Positions 1-12,190 of a stretch of 64,000 nucleotides of DNA are shown one piece after another. A model generated the notes under the pieces. It was not told the DNA's origin. It did no database searches and saw only the letters and a program-made list of their open reading frames with translations. Numbering within the stretch: the first letter of the stretch is position 1; each line of letters starts with the position of its first letter. The position numbers and the translations under genes were made by a program. The stretch is from Maratus speciosus (Eukaryota; Arthropoda; Arachnida; Araneae; Salticidae): positions 34,350,852 through 34,414,851 of the forward strand of contig OZ010800.1 of NCBI GenBank assembly GCA_963932465.1, read 5' to 3'.

Positions 1-868
1 ATGATTTTTGCGATACTAAGCGGAATAGAAACTTGAAATGTTGCCTTTTGATTACTTTCAAGATACAAATGCTGAGAACGGTTTAAAAAACAAATCGAAA
101 TTTAAAAGGGTGACATGAGCGGAAAACGTTGTAAAAACTATGTAAATTACCATTTTTATGGGTTTTTACTTAATATTTGTATTAATTAATTCTATATCCA
201 TTTCATATTTAGGTGATGTATTTGCAATTCTTATTTAGAAATTCTAACATCTCCATTAATGAGTTATTCCACTGTATTCAATATTGAAATAAAGGATATT
301 TATTAAATTCCAACTAAAATAACTGTCTTTAAAACCAATTAAAATCACTTAAAAATGTACAATTTATAGTTAGAGTTCTTCACTGTGTAAACGCTTATTT
401 TGTCAAAAAAGGGCCAATTTTGGCTAAAGGAAATCCCTTTAAAACCAATAAAAGCTACCGTCGAGGCTGTTTTTTAATTTTAAACAGCTATTACAACCCT
501 TCAAAATAGTAAATTTTGTCTTCTGCTATTTATTACTTTTTGTGATTATTAATTTTACTTTCTGATCTCAGACCTAGACAACGTCGGTCAGGTCCGCTAG
601 TATCCAATAAAAAATATTTAAATTATCCCGATTACGAAATATTAAACAGAAAGACTGGTTGAGGGAAATAAAAGGTTAGTTAGTCTTTCGTAATTTGATC
701 TGAAACATAGGTTTGCTTCAAATATGAACAATGTTAGCTACATTAAGCTTTTAATTTGAATGTGGATACTATTAAAAGACTATCACAAAAATACTTTAAA
801 GCCCTAAATCACGATTGCTATTTATTAAATTGGTTGCGGACACAATGATGAATGATTACCCGTTAGGT
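1..868. other. No feature seen
   Basis: A+T-rich sequence with only short chance reading frames. I see no inverted ends, coding similarity or RNA fold. Confidence 0.5.
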
Positions 869-1087
869 TTAAACCTTTCAGGGGCAAAGGATTTTCAAAG
901 GTAAAGTGTTGAAATAAATGAATGACACTGGGATTTACCAACAAATTTATTTCGAAAACAGAAAAAGGCGATATTTCACATACATATTAAATGTGAAATA
1001 TTTTATCAAAATTCTGGTGTCAATGTGGCGTTTGGGATTTAAAATTAAATGGTTTCATAAACATAACACCGCTACTGGAAGGGTTAA
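869..1087. mobile_element. TTAA-flanked MITE, copy A
   Basis: A 0.22 kb unit that begins near a TTAA-like site followed by CCTTTCAGGGGC and ends in GGAAGGG-TTAA. It shares its interior (ATGAATGACAC, an ATTCTGGTGTCA block and TTTCATAAACATAACACC) with copies at about 30131, 43712 and 57040. TTAA target duplications with CCYT-type ends are the signature of piggyBac-superfamily non-autonomous elements. The left TTAA is mutated (TTAAA). The short reading frame at 918-1124 lies mostly inside it and is judged to be chance. Confidence 0.65.
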
Positions 1088-1493
1088 CAGTCTCCTAATA
1101 TGCTTTTTTGGGGGGTTAATTTAATAAACTAATACTATCGATTAGATTTGAATGTATATAGATAAGATCTTAAATCTATATTACAGAATGACAGTGGAAA
1201 CTGTTTTTCGGAAACAAAATTGATAAAAAATTTCTATTTCTAAATTAGATGACTCGGTTTACATTTCTATAAGTTTCTTATCCATCAAATGCAGACGTTT
1301 ATGGTTGGCAGATAAGTAAATATTTCCATTTGGATATTAGGATAACTTAAAGTTCTTGTGAAATCTATTACTTATACTAATAATATCACAGTGTAAAAAG
1401 AAATCCAAGCTATATTGTAACCATTCGAATAATCATTAGGAAATAACTATAAATTTAATGAGACTAAGGGGTGTAGAATTAGCCGAGCCCTCT

Positions 1494-1829
1494 CACTGCA
1501 AAAAAACCACTGTAAATTTGCCAGTACAAACTCGATCACAGTAAATGTGCTGTATCTTTCTTTAGTTTCCTGATTCTATAAACATGAAAAATACAGTAGT
1601 TGCATAAAATTAACAGCAAAATGTGCTGGCAATTTGGACGCCAGCACAAACTGCTGGCGTGCGAATTGCCAGCACATTGGGCTGTTAATTTTACGCAACT
1701 ACAGTATTTTTCATTTTTATTTTTTATATAATCAGAAAACCAAAGAAAGATACAGCACATTCACTGTGATCGAGTTTGTTCGCTTGATGAACAGTACTTT
1801 GTACAGTAAAAATGTCTTTTTTTACAGTG
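1494..1829. mobile_element. Hairpin MITE of about 336 bp, unclassified
   Basis: Two arms of about 150 bp are near-perfect reverse complements around a short loop (CCAGCA-CAAAC-TGCTGG at 1641-1657). The outer ends read CACTGCAAAAAAA and, on the opposite strand, CACTGTAAAAAAA. The arms share CAAACTCGATCACAGT, GTGCTGTATCTTTCTTT and GTTGCATAAAATTAACAGC with their complements. No clear target duplication is seen. The 74 and 73 aa frames on both strands are the two arms read through and are not genes. Confidence 0.7.
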
Positions 1830-3225
1830 CTGAAGGTATGTACTTTATTGTCTAAAGATTTACCAGAATAAGCAGCTCATCGGGATTTTAAAATATTATT
1901 GAATAACAACATATTTAATTTAAAGCTTCTAATTTCGAAAACCTTCAATGTACTTTTTATTCTTATAAATAATTATATAATTTAAAAAAATAAATAAATT
2001 GAGGTCTCTAAGAAGTTGAATATTACGCAAATTGTGTCAAAAAATAATTCACAGCAGACAATGAGGTTCCTCTGAAGCTATACTAATTATGATTTATGTG
2101 TTTTTGTGTGTGGGTGAGCATGCTAACTCCAAACGGTGCTTCCGTTTAACTTCCATTTCCTGAGTATGTTATTTACTTTTACCGCAAGAATTGAGCTGTG
2201 AGAGAAATAACTCTAAATACACTTCCAATGATCGTCCAAAACAAACAATAACTCTTTCGGAAGCTAATCGTACAGTTTTTCTATTAAAACAATTTAAAAA
2301 TCTACTATATGCTATTTGCAAAAATTTCCTATTTAAACGTAGTGGTATACCTTAAAACGGAACCGCAAATTTAAAGAATACAAACGTAACACGCACAATT
2401 TCTTATCAATATTATGAAGAACAAACTTGTCCGTCTGTATCGCTGACGTCATTTTGACGTTGACAACATCAGACGATTAACTTTCTCTGTTACTACAATA
2501 AAAAATTGCACATTTTCAATTTTTACACCATAGAATAGAAATAAATAAATGTACTTTCAAGTGCATTAAAGAAAAAAAATCTATCGCAATTTGCTCGAAA
2601 GGTGTATCACAATTTCTTCTATTTTTTTTATTTTTAAAATAATTTTGAAACATGATTATTTTAAAAAATCCATCTCATCGCATGCAGATGATTATGAAAG
2701 ATAAATCCGTTTGAACTTAAATTAATATAAATATTTCAGCATTTGTTTCCTGCTTATATCCCACTACGAAATTGAAGTATCATCAATAAGTAAATAAAAT
2801 ACAAATGAAACACGAATTCAAGACAAGTAATTGAATCATGCCCATAAACCTCTGCAATTATCATAATCAAAAGGCTGCAGATAGCGAAATCTTTGGCAAT
2901 GTCTTTTCTGTTAACTCCTGTCAGAAAGTCAATATAAAAATATCGCTTTTAATAAGTTTCAAAACTTTATTTTAATTTACAATTGCTATTTTTCATATGA
3001 AATGACTTTCGGTATTGTTTGTGGGAAATGTAAAAGAATATATTAATTATAATAAATATTTTATAGTTTTCAGTAATAATAATAAGAAGAAGAAAATCGC
3101 TTTCGCCTATATTCTGCAACCAGAGAAGCCCGGGTTGGATTCTATAGTATCTACAAATCTAAAATGCCAGATATATAAATCTTTACGCATCTTTAGTAAT
3201 TTCTAGTTTGTGAGATGTAAAATAG
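1830..3225. other. No gene; possible dispersed repeat near 2430-2620
   Basis: Mostly featureless A+T-rich DNA. The stretch around 2510-2620 (TTTTTACACC, TGTACTTT, GCAATTTGCTCGAAAG, TGTATCACAATTTCTTC) resembles 63090-63180, so it may be part of a dispersed repeat. Confidence 0.35.
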
Positions 3226-3704
3226 TTACGGATCGACCGAAAGAAGTTTTTAAGACCGAAATTTAAACAGAAACCTCGATTTATCTTTTATAAAGACTTT
3301 TGTAACAGATCATCTGTTTAACTAGAACTTTCTCAAAAAGTAATCGAAACACTTCTCTTGTTCCAAACTAAAAATTTCTATTATTGTTATGTCTGCCGCT
3401 TTTAGTGAGCACGTGAAAAAGTCGTCAAAATTTAGTTATATGACTAAATTTTGCTTTATAATTTGCGCTCACGTCTTGATTCAGTCATGACTGATACACT
3501 CATACTCATACACAGTGAAGTTCATAGCAATGAATTGTCTCATTTGAGCCGATACTACTCAAATCAATGTGTAATATTAAAAATTTCTGAAGGAAGATAC
3601 GAGATTTTAGGAATACAGATAGTTTCGGTCGAGATTAGGTCCGGCTGAATTTTCACCAGTATTTTTGTCGAAATCGAAAACGAATTTTCGGTCGATCTCT
3701 GTAA
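3226..3704. mobile_element. Possible MITE of about 480 bp
   Basis: The left end reads TTACGGATCGACCGAAAG. The reverse complement of the right end reads TTTACAGAGATCGACCGAAA, so a shared GATCGACCGAAA sits at both inverted ends. A related GACCGAAAT / ATTTCGGTCGAGAT pair lies just inside. No target duplication is clear and no coding capacity is visible. Confidence 0.4.
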
Positions 3705-5360
3705 ATATTTGACGAATGAAGCAATCATATACATTTCAGTAGGTGCTGATTGTTTTATAGGATATACTTTGTTTATTGAGAGTGTTTTAGATGATGATTT
3801 GAGTGGTGCTATTGATCTAATATTGTGGATTTTAAGATATTCGTTTTGAACTATGTATGTTTTCCAAGCTTTGACAAAAATGTCTGAACCTTTTTACGTA
3901 TCTAACGCATCAAAAATTTCAACTGTGGAAATACAAAATCATGGTTATCTGTATAGTATGGCAAAAATACATATAAATAAAAATAGAGGAAGAAGAAGTG
4001 AAATACATACTCAACCTTGTATTTATACAAATATTACAGGTAGAAGTTTGACATTCTATTCTATAATTTTAAATTTCGGACTTTTACTATAAAGTTGCGA
4101 TGATTTTTAATTTTTTGGGAGAATGTAGATTAATTTTTCACTTTCCAAACATGAAAAAAAAATATCTTTATTGATTTCAATAATTTAATTTTATTTATTT
4201 TTCTTCTATTTTTCAGGAACTCAAGAAGAATTTCTTCGACGAGCAGAAGAAAAAGTGATTCAGATTGACGCTTATTGTGTGATGCAGATGAAATTCTGGC
4301 TTATTTATTTAGTCCTTTCCGCAAATTCATATTTTTTTCCAATACTAAAACCTTTTGTGGAATGTTTGCAAATTGCGCTTATTGAAAATGGCCGCATTTT
4401 TTCAATCTTGAGCCCGTTTATTGTGAGAAGAATTTTAGATAAGACACCATCAGAATAAATACTTCCAAATCGGAGATTCAGAATATTTCCACCACCTTTC
4501 TCATCCTCGCACGGTACCGTTTCTATTGAATTACGCGATGATAATGTGCACTGTGACTGTGTGCACTGTGCCCGATGATGCGCATTGTGCCCGATGCAGA
4601 GCGTAATTTTAACCCAAATGCTGTTTTTCCTTAAATATCCCCTGCACATTGTTTTGTGTCCTATTGTCGAAATCTTATGGAAGCTTCTAGCGGAAATCTT
4701 TAAAATATTGCATATTTCCATCTTTTAAAATGTCTGGAATATTCTTTCAATTCCTTTACGGCTACACGCTGTATGTAAACTGTGAGAAACAGCTTAATGG
4801 TCCTGTGTCGCGCTGACAAAAATTAGTTTAAAAACTTTAAAGGATTTTGAGTAGATTCTTCTGATAGGATTTTGTCTAAATCCTTATAATGAATTTCCTT
4901 ATGAGGATTTAGACATAAGTATATTTTGTTATGTGGAATTCTCATAAGAAAAGATTTAGACATAATTCTTTATCGAAATCATGTCACATTCGAAATAAAC
5001 AAGACTTTTGTAGTAAAAAATACTCCTTTAAAAGAATAATTTTTTTTACAAATTTCCAATTATTTAAACAGTTTTGGAATGAAAAGTCAGTGTTAAAAAT
5101 TGACCTCAAACTTCCAACTGCCATCATTTTCTGAAATTTTGATTTATCTAATAAATTGGGGATTTGACAGCCAAATAATGCACTATATTTTAACAGTTTG
5201 CGGTTCAAGCCCGAGTCTGACTCGAAGTCATTTTTCTTTGCAAGATTTGCTTTTGGTATAAATAATAAAGGAAAATAAAATTTTCATTATTTACTTAGAG
5301 CATTTTCGAAATTGTGTAATTGAAGGTAACTTCTTATAAAAGAGTAGTGCCAACCGAATG
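3705..5360. other. No gene recognised
   Basis: Short frames here (for example the 138 aa minus-strand frame at 4305-4721) have no recognisable domain, and their composition follows the A+T-rich background. The small repeat at 4529-4608 is listed separately. Confidence 0.45.
4529..4608. repeat. Small inverted repeat with internal tandem motif
   Basis: It begins AATTACGCGATGATAATGTG and ends GATGCAGAGCGTAATT, giving inverted AATTACGC ends. Inside, GTGCACTGTG and CCCGATG occur twice. It is more G+C-rich than its surroundings. It could be a very small MITE. Confidence 0.4.
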
Positions 5361-6236
5361 AAAGGGTCTATCTGAATAAGCATAGCGAAATGGCCCCCAC
5401 GAACGATGTTTGAAATGAGATGCGTGGTAAAAAGGCTCACCATGAGAATACAATATACCGTGTTGTTAGCCCCTGACCTTGAACTGTCCTTGAGATAATC
5501 GGGGAAGTATGCGCCGGCGCTACTATTTTTCAAATACGTTTTTCTCAAAAAAGTAGAAAAGTTAAAAAAAAAATTAAACGAACGCCAATTATTGAAGAAT
5601 ATATTAGTTCTTATCATATATTTTTTTCACATTTTTACATAAAGTTTAACACAGAAAAAAGAACAAAATTATTTTAAAAATTAATTATTAATGTGATGAT
5701 TTTATATTTACACGAACCAAAAAATTACAGAATGCTGCTCAAAGTATGTACTTTTAAGAAAAAATATTTCGCTAAAATCGAAGATGCGCTTTTTGAGTTA
5801 TAACAAAAATAATGCTAGCAGCTTGCTACATTATTCGTAACATTCCCTGTTTGTATTTGTACAAACACGCTGCTATAAATGCATGGGTCGATTCGTGGCA
5901 TTTCTACTCGTACAGGATGCGCAGTGCTCCAAAATAAGAGAATATGTCCATACATACCACTTCCCTATAGTTTTGTTTCGTGTTCGTAAATATTCTGTTA
6001 TTCTGGTGTACTGTGCATCCTTTTCGCTTAATAATATCAAGTCGATGCTCTACTCGATTGCGCAGGTGAAGCTGAATAGGGGCTGTAAATATATAAGGAT
6101 ATCAACTTTTTGGCAATTTCAGACCTACTCCCAACCTTCTGATATAATAAGTTATCATTTCTCGAACCCTCCTTCCCCTAATAATATTGTTATCAGTGTC
6201 AAAAAATTCTTTTTACTTTTACATTTATTTCCCTTT

Positions 6237-6269
<33 letters not shown>

Positions 6270-8557
6270 CGTTTGCAATGTATATAGCTGTGTACATTTT
6301 TTATTCGCCTATTTTGCCGATTTGAATGAAGAGAAAAAATTCATAAAATATCACTGTTATATAAGAAATAGCTTTATATGAAATAACATTTAACAGAAGT
6401 ACTTATTATTTAAAATATTTAATAATAGCTCTTTGTTACGTAATGCATTGAACAGTGATATTGTCTTCTTGCACTTGGCCCTTGCACGGGCCTAAACAAA
6501 ACTTCTTATAAACAAAACAGTTGGACAGTTCTTCCCCATCTTTTACGAGCAAAAATAACAAGTATCATTTCGAATCTAGTTTCTCTAACAACGAAACATA
6601 TACACATATGGCAGGAGAATATTAATGGTGAACGTTGGGTTATTCCATATTTTGGAATGAAATGTTTTATAATCATTCCATGGTTTTAGCAATAACTTTG
6701 TATTTTCATAAAAAGAAGAAAACAAACTTAAAAAATTAAGATAACAGATGTAAAGAAAAAGTTAGCAAAAAAGCAAATTTTGGTTTGACCAAAAATGATA
6801 AAGATATCAAATGACAAACGCCCCCTCCACCTACCATTGATATCTTCCGATGTCAAGTGCCAGAACCCCCACACACACTTCCTCCTAAAGTAATTCGTTA
6901 TGTATGTACACTGTTCAGCCCCATAGCCTCCTTCTATGTGCAAATGATGGTAGGCAAATGTTACCATTTTGTTTCTCAGTTCTTGATATTAATACGCGAG
7001 AAGGATGCGCAGTACGCCAAAATAACAGAATATTTACAAACACGATACAAACTTATAGGGAAGTGGTAAGTGTGGAAGTATCCTCTTATTTTGGAGCCAC
7101 CATGCGCGAGGAAAAGTTACGAATATTTTAGCAAGTTGCTAGCGTTATTTTTGTTATAACTCATACAGCGCATCTTCGATTTTAACGAATTTTTTTCTTA
7201 AAAGTACATGCTTTGAACATTATTCTGTAATTTTTTGGTTGGTGTGAATATAAAATTACTACATTAATAATTTTTTTAAATCAATTTTGTTTATTTTTCT
7301 ATGTTAAAGTTTTTGTAAAAATATGAAATATATATATAATGTGAACATGTTCTTATATATAATGATATTAATAATATAATAATTAATAATATGTTCTTCA
7401 ATAATTGGCATTGGTTTCATTTTAGGTAGGCTTCGTAAGAAATACTACCTATTGCAGTCGTTACTATGGTGCGACTTTTGAAAAATTCCTTCATAACTTT
7501 TCATTATAGGACCCCAGGATCCCAAAACCACCCCCACCTAAAAAGTTTATATATATGTATGTATGTATGTACTAAATTTTGTCCGCACGATAAAAGTCGC
7601 AATTATGCACGGATTGTCCTCAAACTCGCCAACAACTTTGATATGGCTAATATCTCGGCGGGGATTGAAAATGGGCGAAATCGGTCCAAGAGGGTGGAAA
7701 TGGGAAGGGTTCAAAATTTTGAATACTGTCTTAACATGATTCTGATAAAACCAGCTCTTACACAACAATAGCAGAAAAAAAATAAAAGTTTTTCGTTATA
7801 GCAGTTGCCAACAATTAAAAAATAATAATAAAATTCTCACCACAACAATTACTTTTCTAATGCAAAATTTTCACGTGTAAAATTAAATAGTTTGACAAAT
7901 TGAAAACAAATTGAATATTACGTCATAAGTTTTTTAGAGCAAGATTTCAGCATGAAAACTCAAAATAAAATAAATAGTTTGACGAATTAAAAAAATATGT
8001 ATATTGCGTCATATTGGAAATATAATGGACCTCAGCAGGTGAATATTTAACGCCATGTGAGTTTGAAGAAACGGATTAAAACATGATAAAAACCCGACTA
8101 TGGAAATATTAACATATTTTAACACTTTAAGGTTCTCTGAATTTTTTGTAGCCATTTTTTAAAAATATTCCATATACATGTGTGTGTGTATTCGTGTATA
8201 TTATAATTTTCACAAAAAGTTTAGCTCCATACAGCTTACTCTTTGTGAAGAAACTGGGTTTAACTCTAATCTTGATTTAAGTTTTGTTGGAGAATTTAGT
8301 ACTTAACTTCGAAATCTACCTCCGCCTGTAGGCCCGAGCCGGCAGGGATTTTTTTTAACTTCTGTATTTTTGAGGAAAACCTATTTGTAAAATATTGGTG
8401 CCGGCGCATACCTTCCCGATTATCTCAAGGACAGTTCAAGGTCAGGGTCTAAAAATACTCTATATTGTATTCTCATGCTGAACTTTATTACCACATGTGT
8501 TATTTCAAACATACGCCATGGAGGCCATTTAGCTATGCTTACCCGGCTAGACCCTTT
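5361..8557. mobile_element. Long-armed foldback element, 3.2 kb
   Basis: Reading inward from both ends the same sequence appears in inverted orientation: GGGTCTA and AAGCATAG-type ends, then the GCGCCGGCGC block with CTTGAGATAATCGGG (5480-5520 versus 8395-8440), CGCCAATTATTGAAGAA (5583-5600 versus 7390-7412), AATCGAAGATGCGC (5777-5790 versus 7165-7180), and GGATGCGCAGT with CCACTTCCCTATA (5915-5970 versus 6990-7070). Each arm totals about 690 bp. The right arm is interrupted by about 0.92 kb (7425-8347). The central part (6030-6985) has poly-T and no recognisable gene. Small frames such as the 134 aa frame at 5883-6287 lie in arm sequence and are not supported. Confidence 0.7.
7425..8347. mobile_element. 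Insertion inside the right arm of the foldback element
   Basis: The arm alignment stops after TTGGCATTGGTTT and resumes at GGATTTTTTTTAACTT, so the intervening DNA is an extra insertion. It starts AGGTAGGCTTCG, and near its right end CGAAATCTACCT gives a weak inverted match. Family and target duplication are not resolved. Confidence 0.45.
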
Positions 8558-9301
8558 GCGTAAGAATCACCAGACCGCAAAGTGCTAAGAAGCCGTGTGA
8601 TATTTCTGGTTCAGATTATTACTAAATGTACAATCACTTACACTGATTTATTGTGTATGTGATGGCCAATGAATTTTGAGGAATTTAGATCTATTAAAGG
8701 TCACCCTTTTTATATGACAATACTCAGATTAAAGTACAGTAAATAGAATATTAAGAAATTATTTGTTCTTGTGCATTATTTAAACAAAAAATAATTCCCT
8801 AAACACCCTAAGAAGAAAGTCATAAGGTCATATAGTATAACCTCGGTTAATAAAATTAAAATTATTTGAATGCCTGCGTATGTAATTGACTTTGGTATGT
8901 TTGTAATATTACATTAATTAATTTTATGGCCTATGTTGACTATCTTTGGAATTGTAAAATTACTTGTATAACATGTGTAATCTTTATGTAAGAAAAATTG
9001 TCAGTTTTCTCTCTAAAAAATGTGGTATTTTATATATTGATATATAATATAATATATTTAATATATATATAGAATGTTACATATTGCATAACTGGTTTCC
9101 GTCCTTCATAAGATGATAAATTCGTAAGCACACAAAGATAACGTCTATTCTTTATTAATAATTGCTTTATATTTATATAATTCAGATTTCATACATTCAT
9201 CTGCCTCCAGCATATTCACTGGAAACGATTGTATCGGATGTATGAACTCTATCTGTGGGTTTTTTGTTCTGAAGTTCGGCTTCATGAGTTCGCCACTTTA
9301 A
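8558..9301. other. No feature seen
   Basis: A+T-rich DNA with a short ATATAT tract near 9030-9070. No coding or repeat signal recognised. Confidence 0.45.
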
Positions 9302-10392
9302 CCCTTTATGCCTGACTTGTTTTTTAACTCTATGACTGTCACTCCCGACATACTGCGACGCATTCATTATTTAAATCATTAAAACATTGAATAATGACTA
9401 ATATTCTCTTTGTTTATATTAATTTACATAATTATGTTTTTTTTATTTCGTGTTGGAGTAATAATAAGCATTTACCCTCCAAAAAATTAAAGACAAAAAT
9501 TTTATTACAAGATTGCCGCTTGCGGGACAATCACAGTTTTAAAGAACTATTATAAATACTTAATATAAATTTCATTTAACACATCGATTGACAGTAATAA
9601 AATTTGGAGTGAATTATACTTCGTTTATCAAGCTACAAAAGCATTATTCCTTCTACAGAGCAAAAATCTATATTGTATTTAAATGAATAATTTGTTTTCC
9701 AAATACCACTTTTCGGCTTTCTAGATGTTGAAAGACATGCAGAGGAAAGTTTCAGTTCTAAGAGAGTTTTGTATATATATAGATTTTAGGAAATTATTTT
9801 TATAAGTTTTCTAATTCTAAAAAACATTAAATTATACTCTAATGAAGTTTGTGATAAGGGTTTTAAATAATATATAATATCTTTCACTATAAAAAAAATG
9901 TACATATAATTTTTTTTTTCAATTGAAAGGAAACGGGAAAATTCCCGTTAAATTTTTCTAGTTCATATTTTGGTCTATAATCAAGGCGTTCTGTGTGACC
10001 AGCTTCTGTAGTTTACAGAGCATTTTTCTGCGATTGGCGATTCATTTACTAGTACTGATCATTACATTAACAAGTTATCTTTAAAAAGTATTATTTAGAC
10101 CAATGTCAGACGGGCGTCTTTTTTGCTGCTTTTTTGCTTATGTATTATCCATTCACAATGCTATAGCATTGTGAATGGATAATACATAAGCAAAAAAGCA
10201 GCACAAAAGGCGCCCGTCTGACATTTTTCTTAATGTTAAATAGCGATATTTTTATTAATTTTAATAGACCAAATCAATCTCAAATGTTTTTAATATTTGC
10301 AGAAATCTTCTAATGTTGTTTTTTTCAAAAATATAATGAAAATTCTATAACAGGTATAATTTTCATAAATTAATAATTTAGGGCATAAAGGG
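9302..10392. mobile_element. TTAA-flanked piggyBac-type non-autonomous element, 1.09 kb
   Basis: The ends are CCCTTTATGCC and its exact inverted complement GGCATAAAGGG, each directly flanked by TTAA (9298-9301 and 10393-10396). TTAA duplication with a CCCTTT start is typical of piggyBac. No transposase-like frame is present. The right half contains the palindrome at 10103-10224. Confidence 0.75.
10103..10224. repeat. Near-perfect 122 bp palindrome
   Basis: Arms of 61 bp start with ATGTCAGACGGGCG and meet at a GCTATAGC centre without a loop. Only a few mismatches are present, in the T-rich stretch (TCTTTTTT versus CCTTTTGT). It lies wholly within the TTAA element. It may be a separate hairpin MITE or an amplified internal palindrome; no target duplication was found. 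Confidence 0.8.
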
Positions 10393-11022
10393 TTAATCAA
10401 GATAATGGATAAAAAATCGTAATATTTTAATTAAAAACCATTATACATCTTTATGAAAACATTTCATATAGCACAGCTTGAATAAAATACATTTTTAAAA
10501 TTTAAAAGGACAGAATAAAGTTTACAATTTTATTAAATATATTATTAATATAATACATTACAAAATGTTGGTGCTTCTTGAGAAATGAAAATTTTATAAG
10601 TTTAAAACTGTTTTATAGAGATTTAATTTGCTATACTCACATAAAATAAAGAAAAGATGTTTAGATGGAAATATTTTTTGTACTGAAATAACTGCTGTAT
10701 TTTTGATGTAAAAGATTTTAGGTTATGTCATTATTTTTATTTATTATTATTATTTTTCAAAACAAATGCTGTAGATATTTTTGAATAGCGTGAAGAAAAC
10801 AGATTGTATGTAGAATAATTAGTCCAAAAGATAAAGTCTCACAAGGAGAGGGCCAACCTTTTTAATCACAGATTTTGATTATTTTATTATATGTTGTAGG
10901 GTAGAGACCCCTTAGTGTCAGGTTCAACGGATTTTATCCAACGCTTCTTAGTTCTTGAGAAACCGGGGGGGGGGGGTCTAACAATAGTACGCAACTTAAA
11001 TACTTACTTTGTAACAAAAAGG

Positions 11023-11100
11023 ATAGGTTGGCCGTAGCTCACTTGGCACGGCGTTTGCTGGCTGACTGCGGACCCGGGTTCGGTACCCGAACGCGCTACA
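11023..11100 (+). other. tRNA-like pol III box block, left arm of copy 1
   Basis: GTAGCTCACTTGG resembles a tRNA A box (consensus TRGYNNARNNG). GGGTTCGGTACCC, 40-odd bases downstream, resembles a B box inside a T-arm-like stem. No 7 bp acceptor stem can be drawn, so this is tRNA-derived or tRNA-like and not a working tRNA. Confidence 0.5.
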
Positions 11101-11800
11101 TTTGTTTTTCTCTTTTTTTGTTTTATAAATAAACTTGTAATTATAATTTTATAATTTAAATTAAAAATTTCAATATTATACATTAATTATAATGTTATAA
11201 ACTTAAATTTATCATTTTTTATTTTTAAACTATTATTTCTCATCCTTTAAAGAGGTTTAAAAGGAAATTGGATATATTATTTAATGATGAAAATTCCAAA
11301 ATCGTGACAAAACCTGTTGTGACGCCATCTAGTTACGATAAAATAAAAATAAAAGCAGAAAGAAGATAAAGAGGAAAGCAAAATAAGCATACGTATTACA
11401 AACGTAAAAATCTTTAATATGCAAAAAATTGGTTGTAATTTAATTCTGATGTTAATTTTTAATATAATTATGCTTGTTACTTTAAAAACAGAATAATAGT
11501 ATTATCGCATTGACTTCCTTTGTTAAAGTAAAGCGTAAATGATGTTTCTTTAAAATCACCAATTGACACAATTGCTCAATATCATTGCATCGATAAAGAA
11601 TGTATGAAATACATTTTAAAAGCGATTTAAAAAAAATTAAAAGTTTTATGATGTTTTATACAACTATTTAGTTAAAAATTTAAAAAAAAAGGTTAAAATA
11701 ATAATTGATATACAATATTTTAAATTTTAATTGACAATGAGATTATTAAGTTATACTTACAAATATATTTATAAAACAAAAAATGAGAAAAACAAAGGTA

Positions 11801-11878
11801 GTGCGTCCCGGTATCGAGCCTGGGCTCGCGAATCAGACGGCAAACGCTATACCAATTCAGCTGCGACCAAACTATCCT
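11801..11878 (-). other. tRNA-like pol III box block, right arm of copy 1
   Basis: On the minus strand, GCAGCTGAATTGG (A-box-like) is followed by GGCTCGATACCGG (B-box-like). It is the inverted partner of the block at 11023 and more degenerate. Confidence 0.45.
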
Positions 11879-12190
11879 TTTAGTTACAAAGTAAGTATTT
11901 AAGTTTTGTACCATTGTTAGACTCCCTGGTTTCTCAAGAACTAAGGAGTGTTGGATAAAATCCGTTGAACCTGAGACTAAGGGGTCTCTACTCTACAACA
12001 TATATTAAAATAATCAAAATCTGTGATTAACAAGGTTGGCCCTCTCCTTGTCAGTTAAACAATATTCTCAAATTAAAAAAAAATGTGAAATTCCTGAAAT
12101 CTGACAATCAATCAGTCAATTAACACCTATTCGTTTCGGTACTCTTTAATAAAAATGTATGAAAGGGGCGGCATTTTTTCATAAGATATA

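Larger units (their letters stand above)
10842..12050. mobile_element. Long-TIR MITE with tRNA-like boxes, copy 1
   Basis: The inverted ends read CAAGGAGAGGGCCAACC and stay complementary for about 250 bp each (CACAGATTTTGATTA, GTAGAGACCCCTTAG, TTCTTGAGAAACC, ACTTAAATACTTAC). A 3 bp direct repeat TCA flanks the ends (10839-10841 and 12051-12053). The copy at 32065 has the same ends and a TTA duplication. Three-base TYA/TWA duplications suggest PIF/Harbinger affinity, but there is no transposase to prove it. Each arm carries a tRNA-like block with A- and B-box motifs. The interior is A+T-rich and non-coding. Confidence 0.75.

Noticed and set aside
4305..4721. 138-residue minus-strand frame
   Set aside because: No domain recognised; it overlaps a small inverted repeat with tandem words and shows no coding bias.
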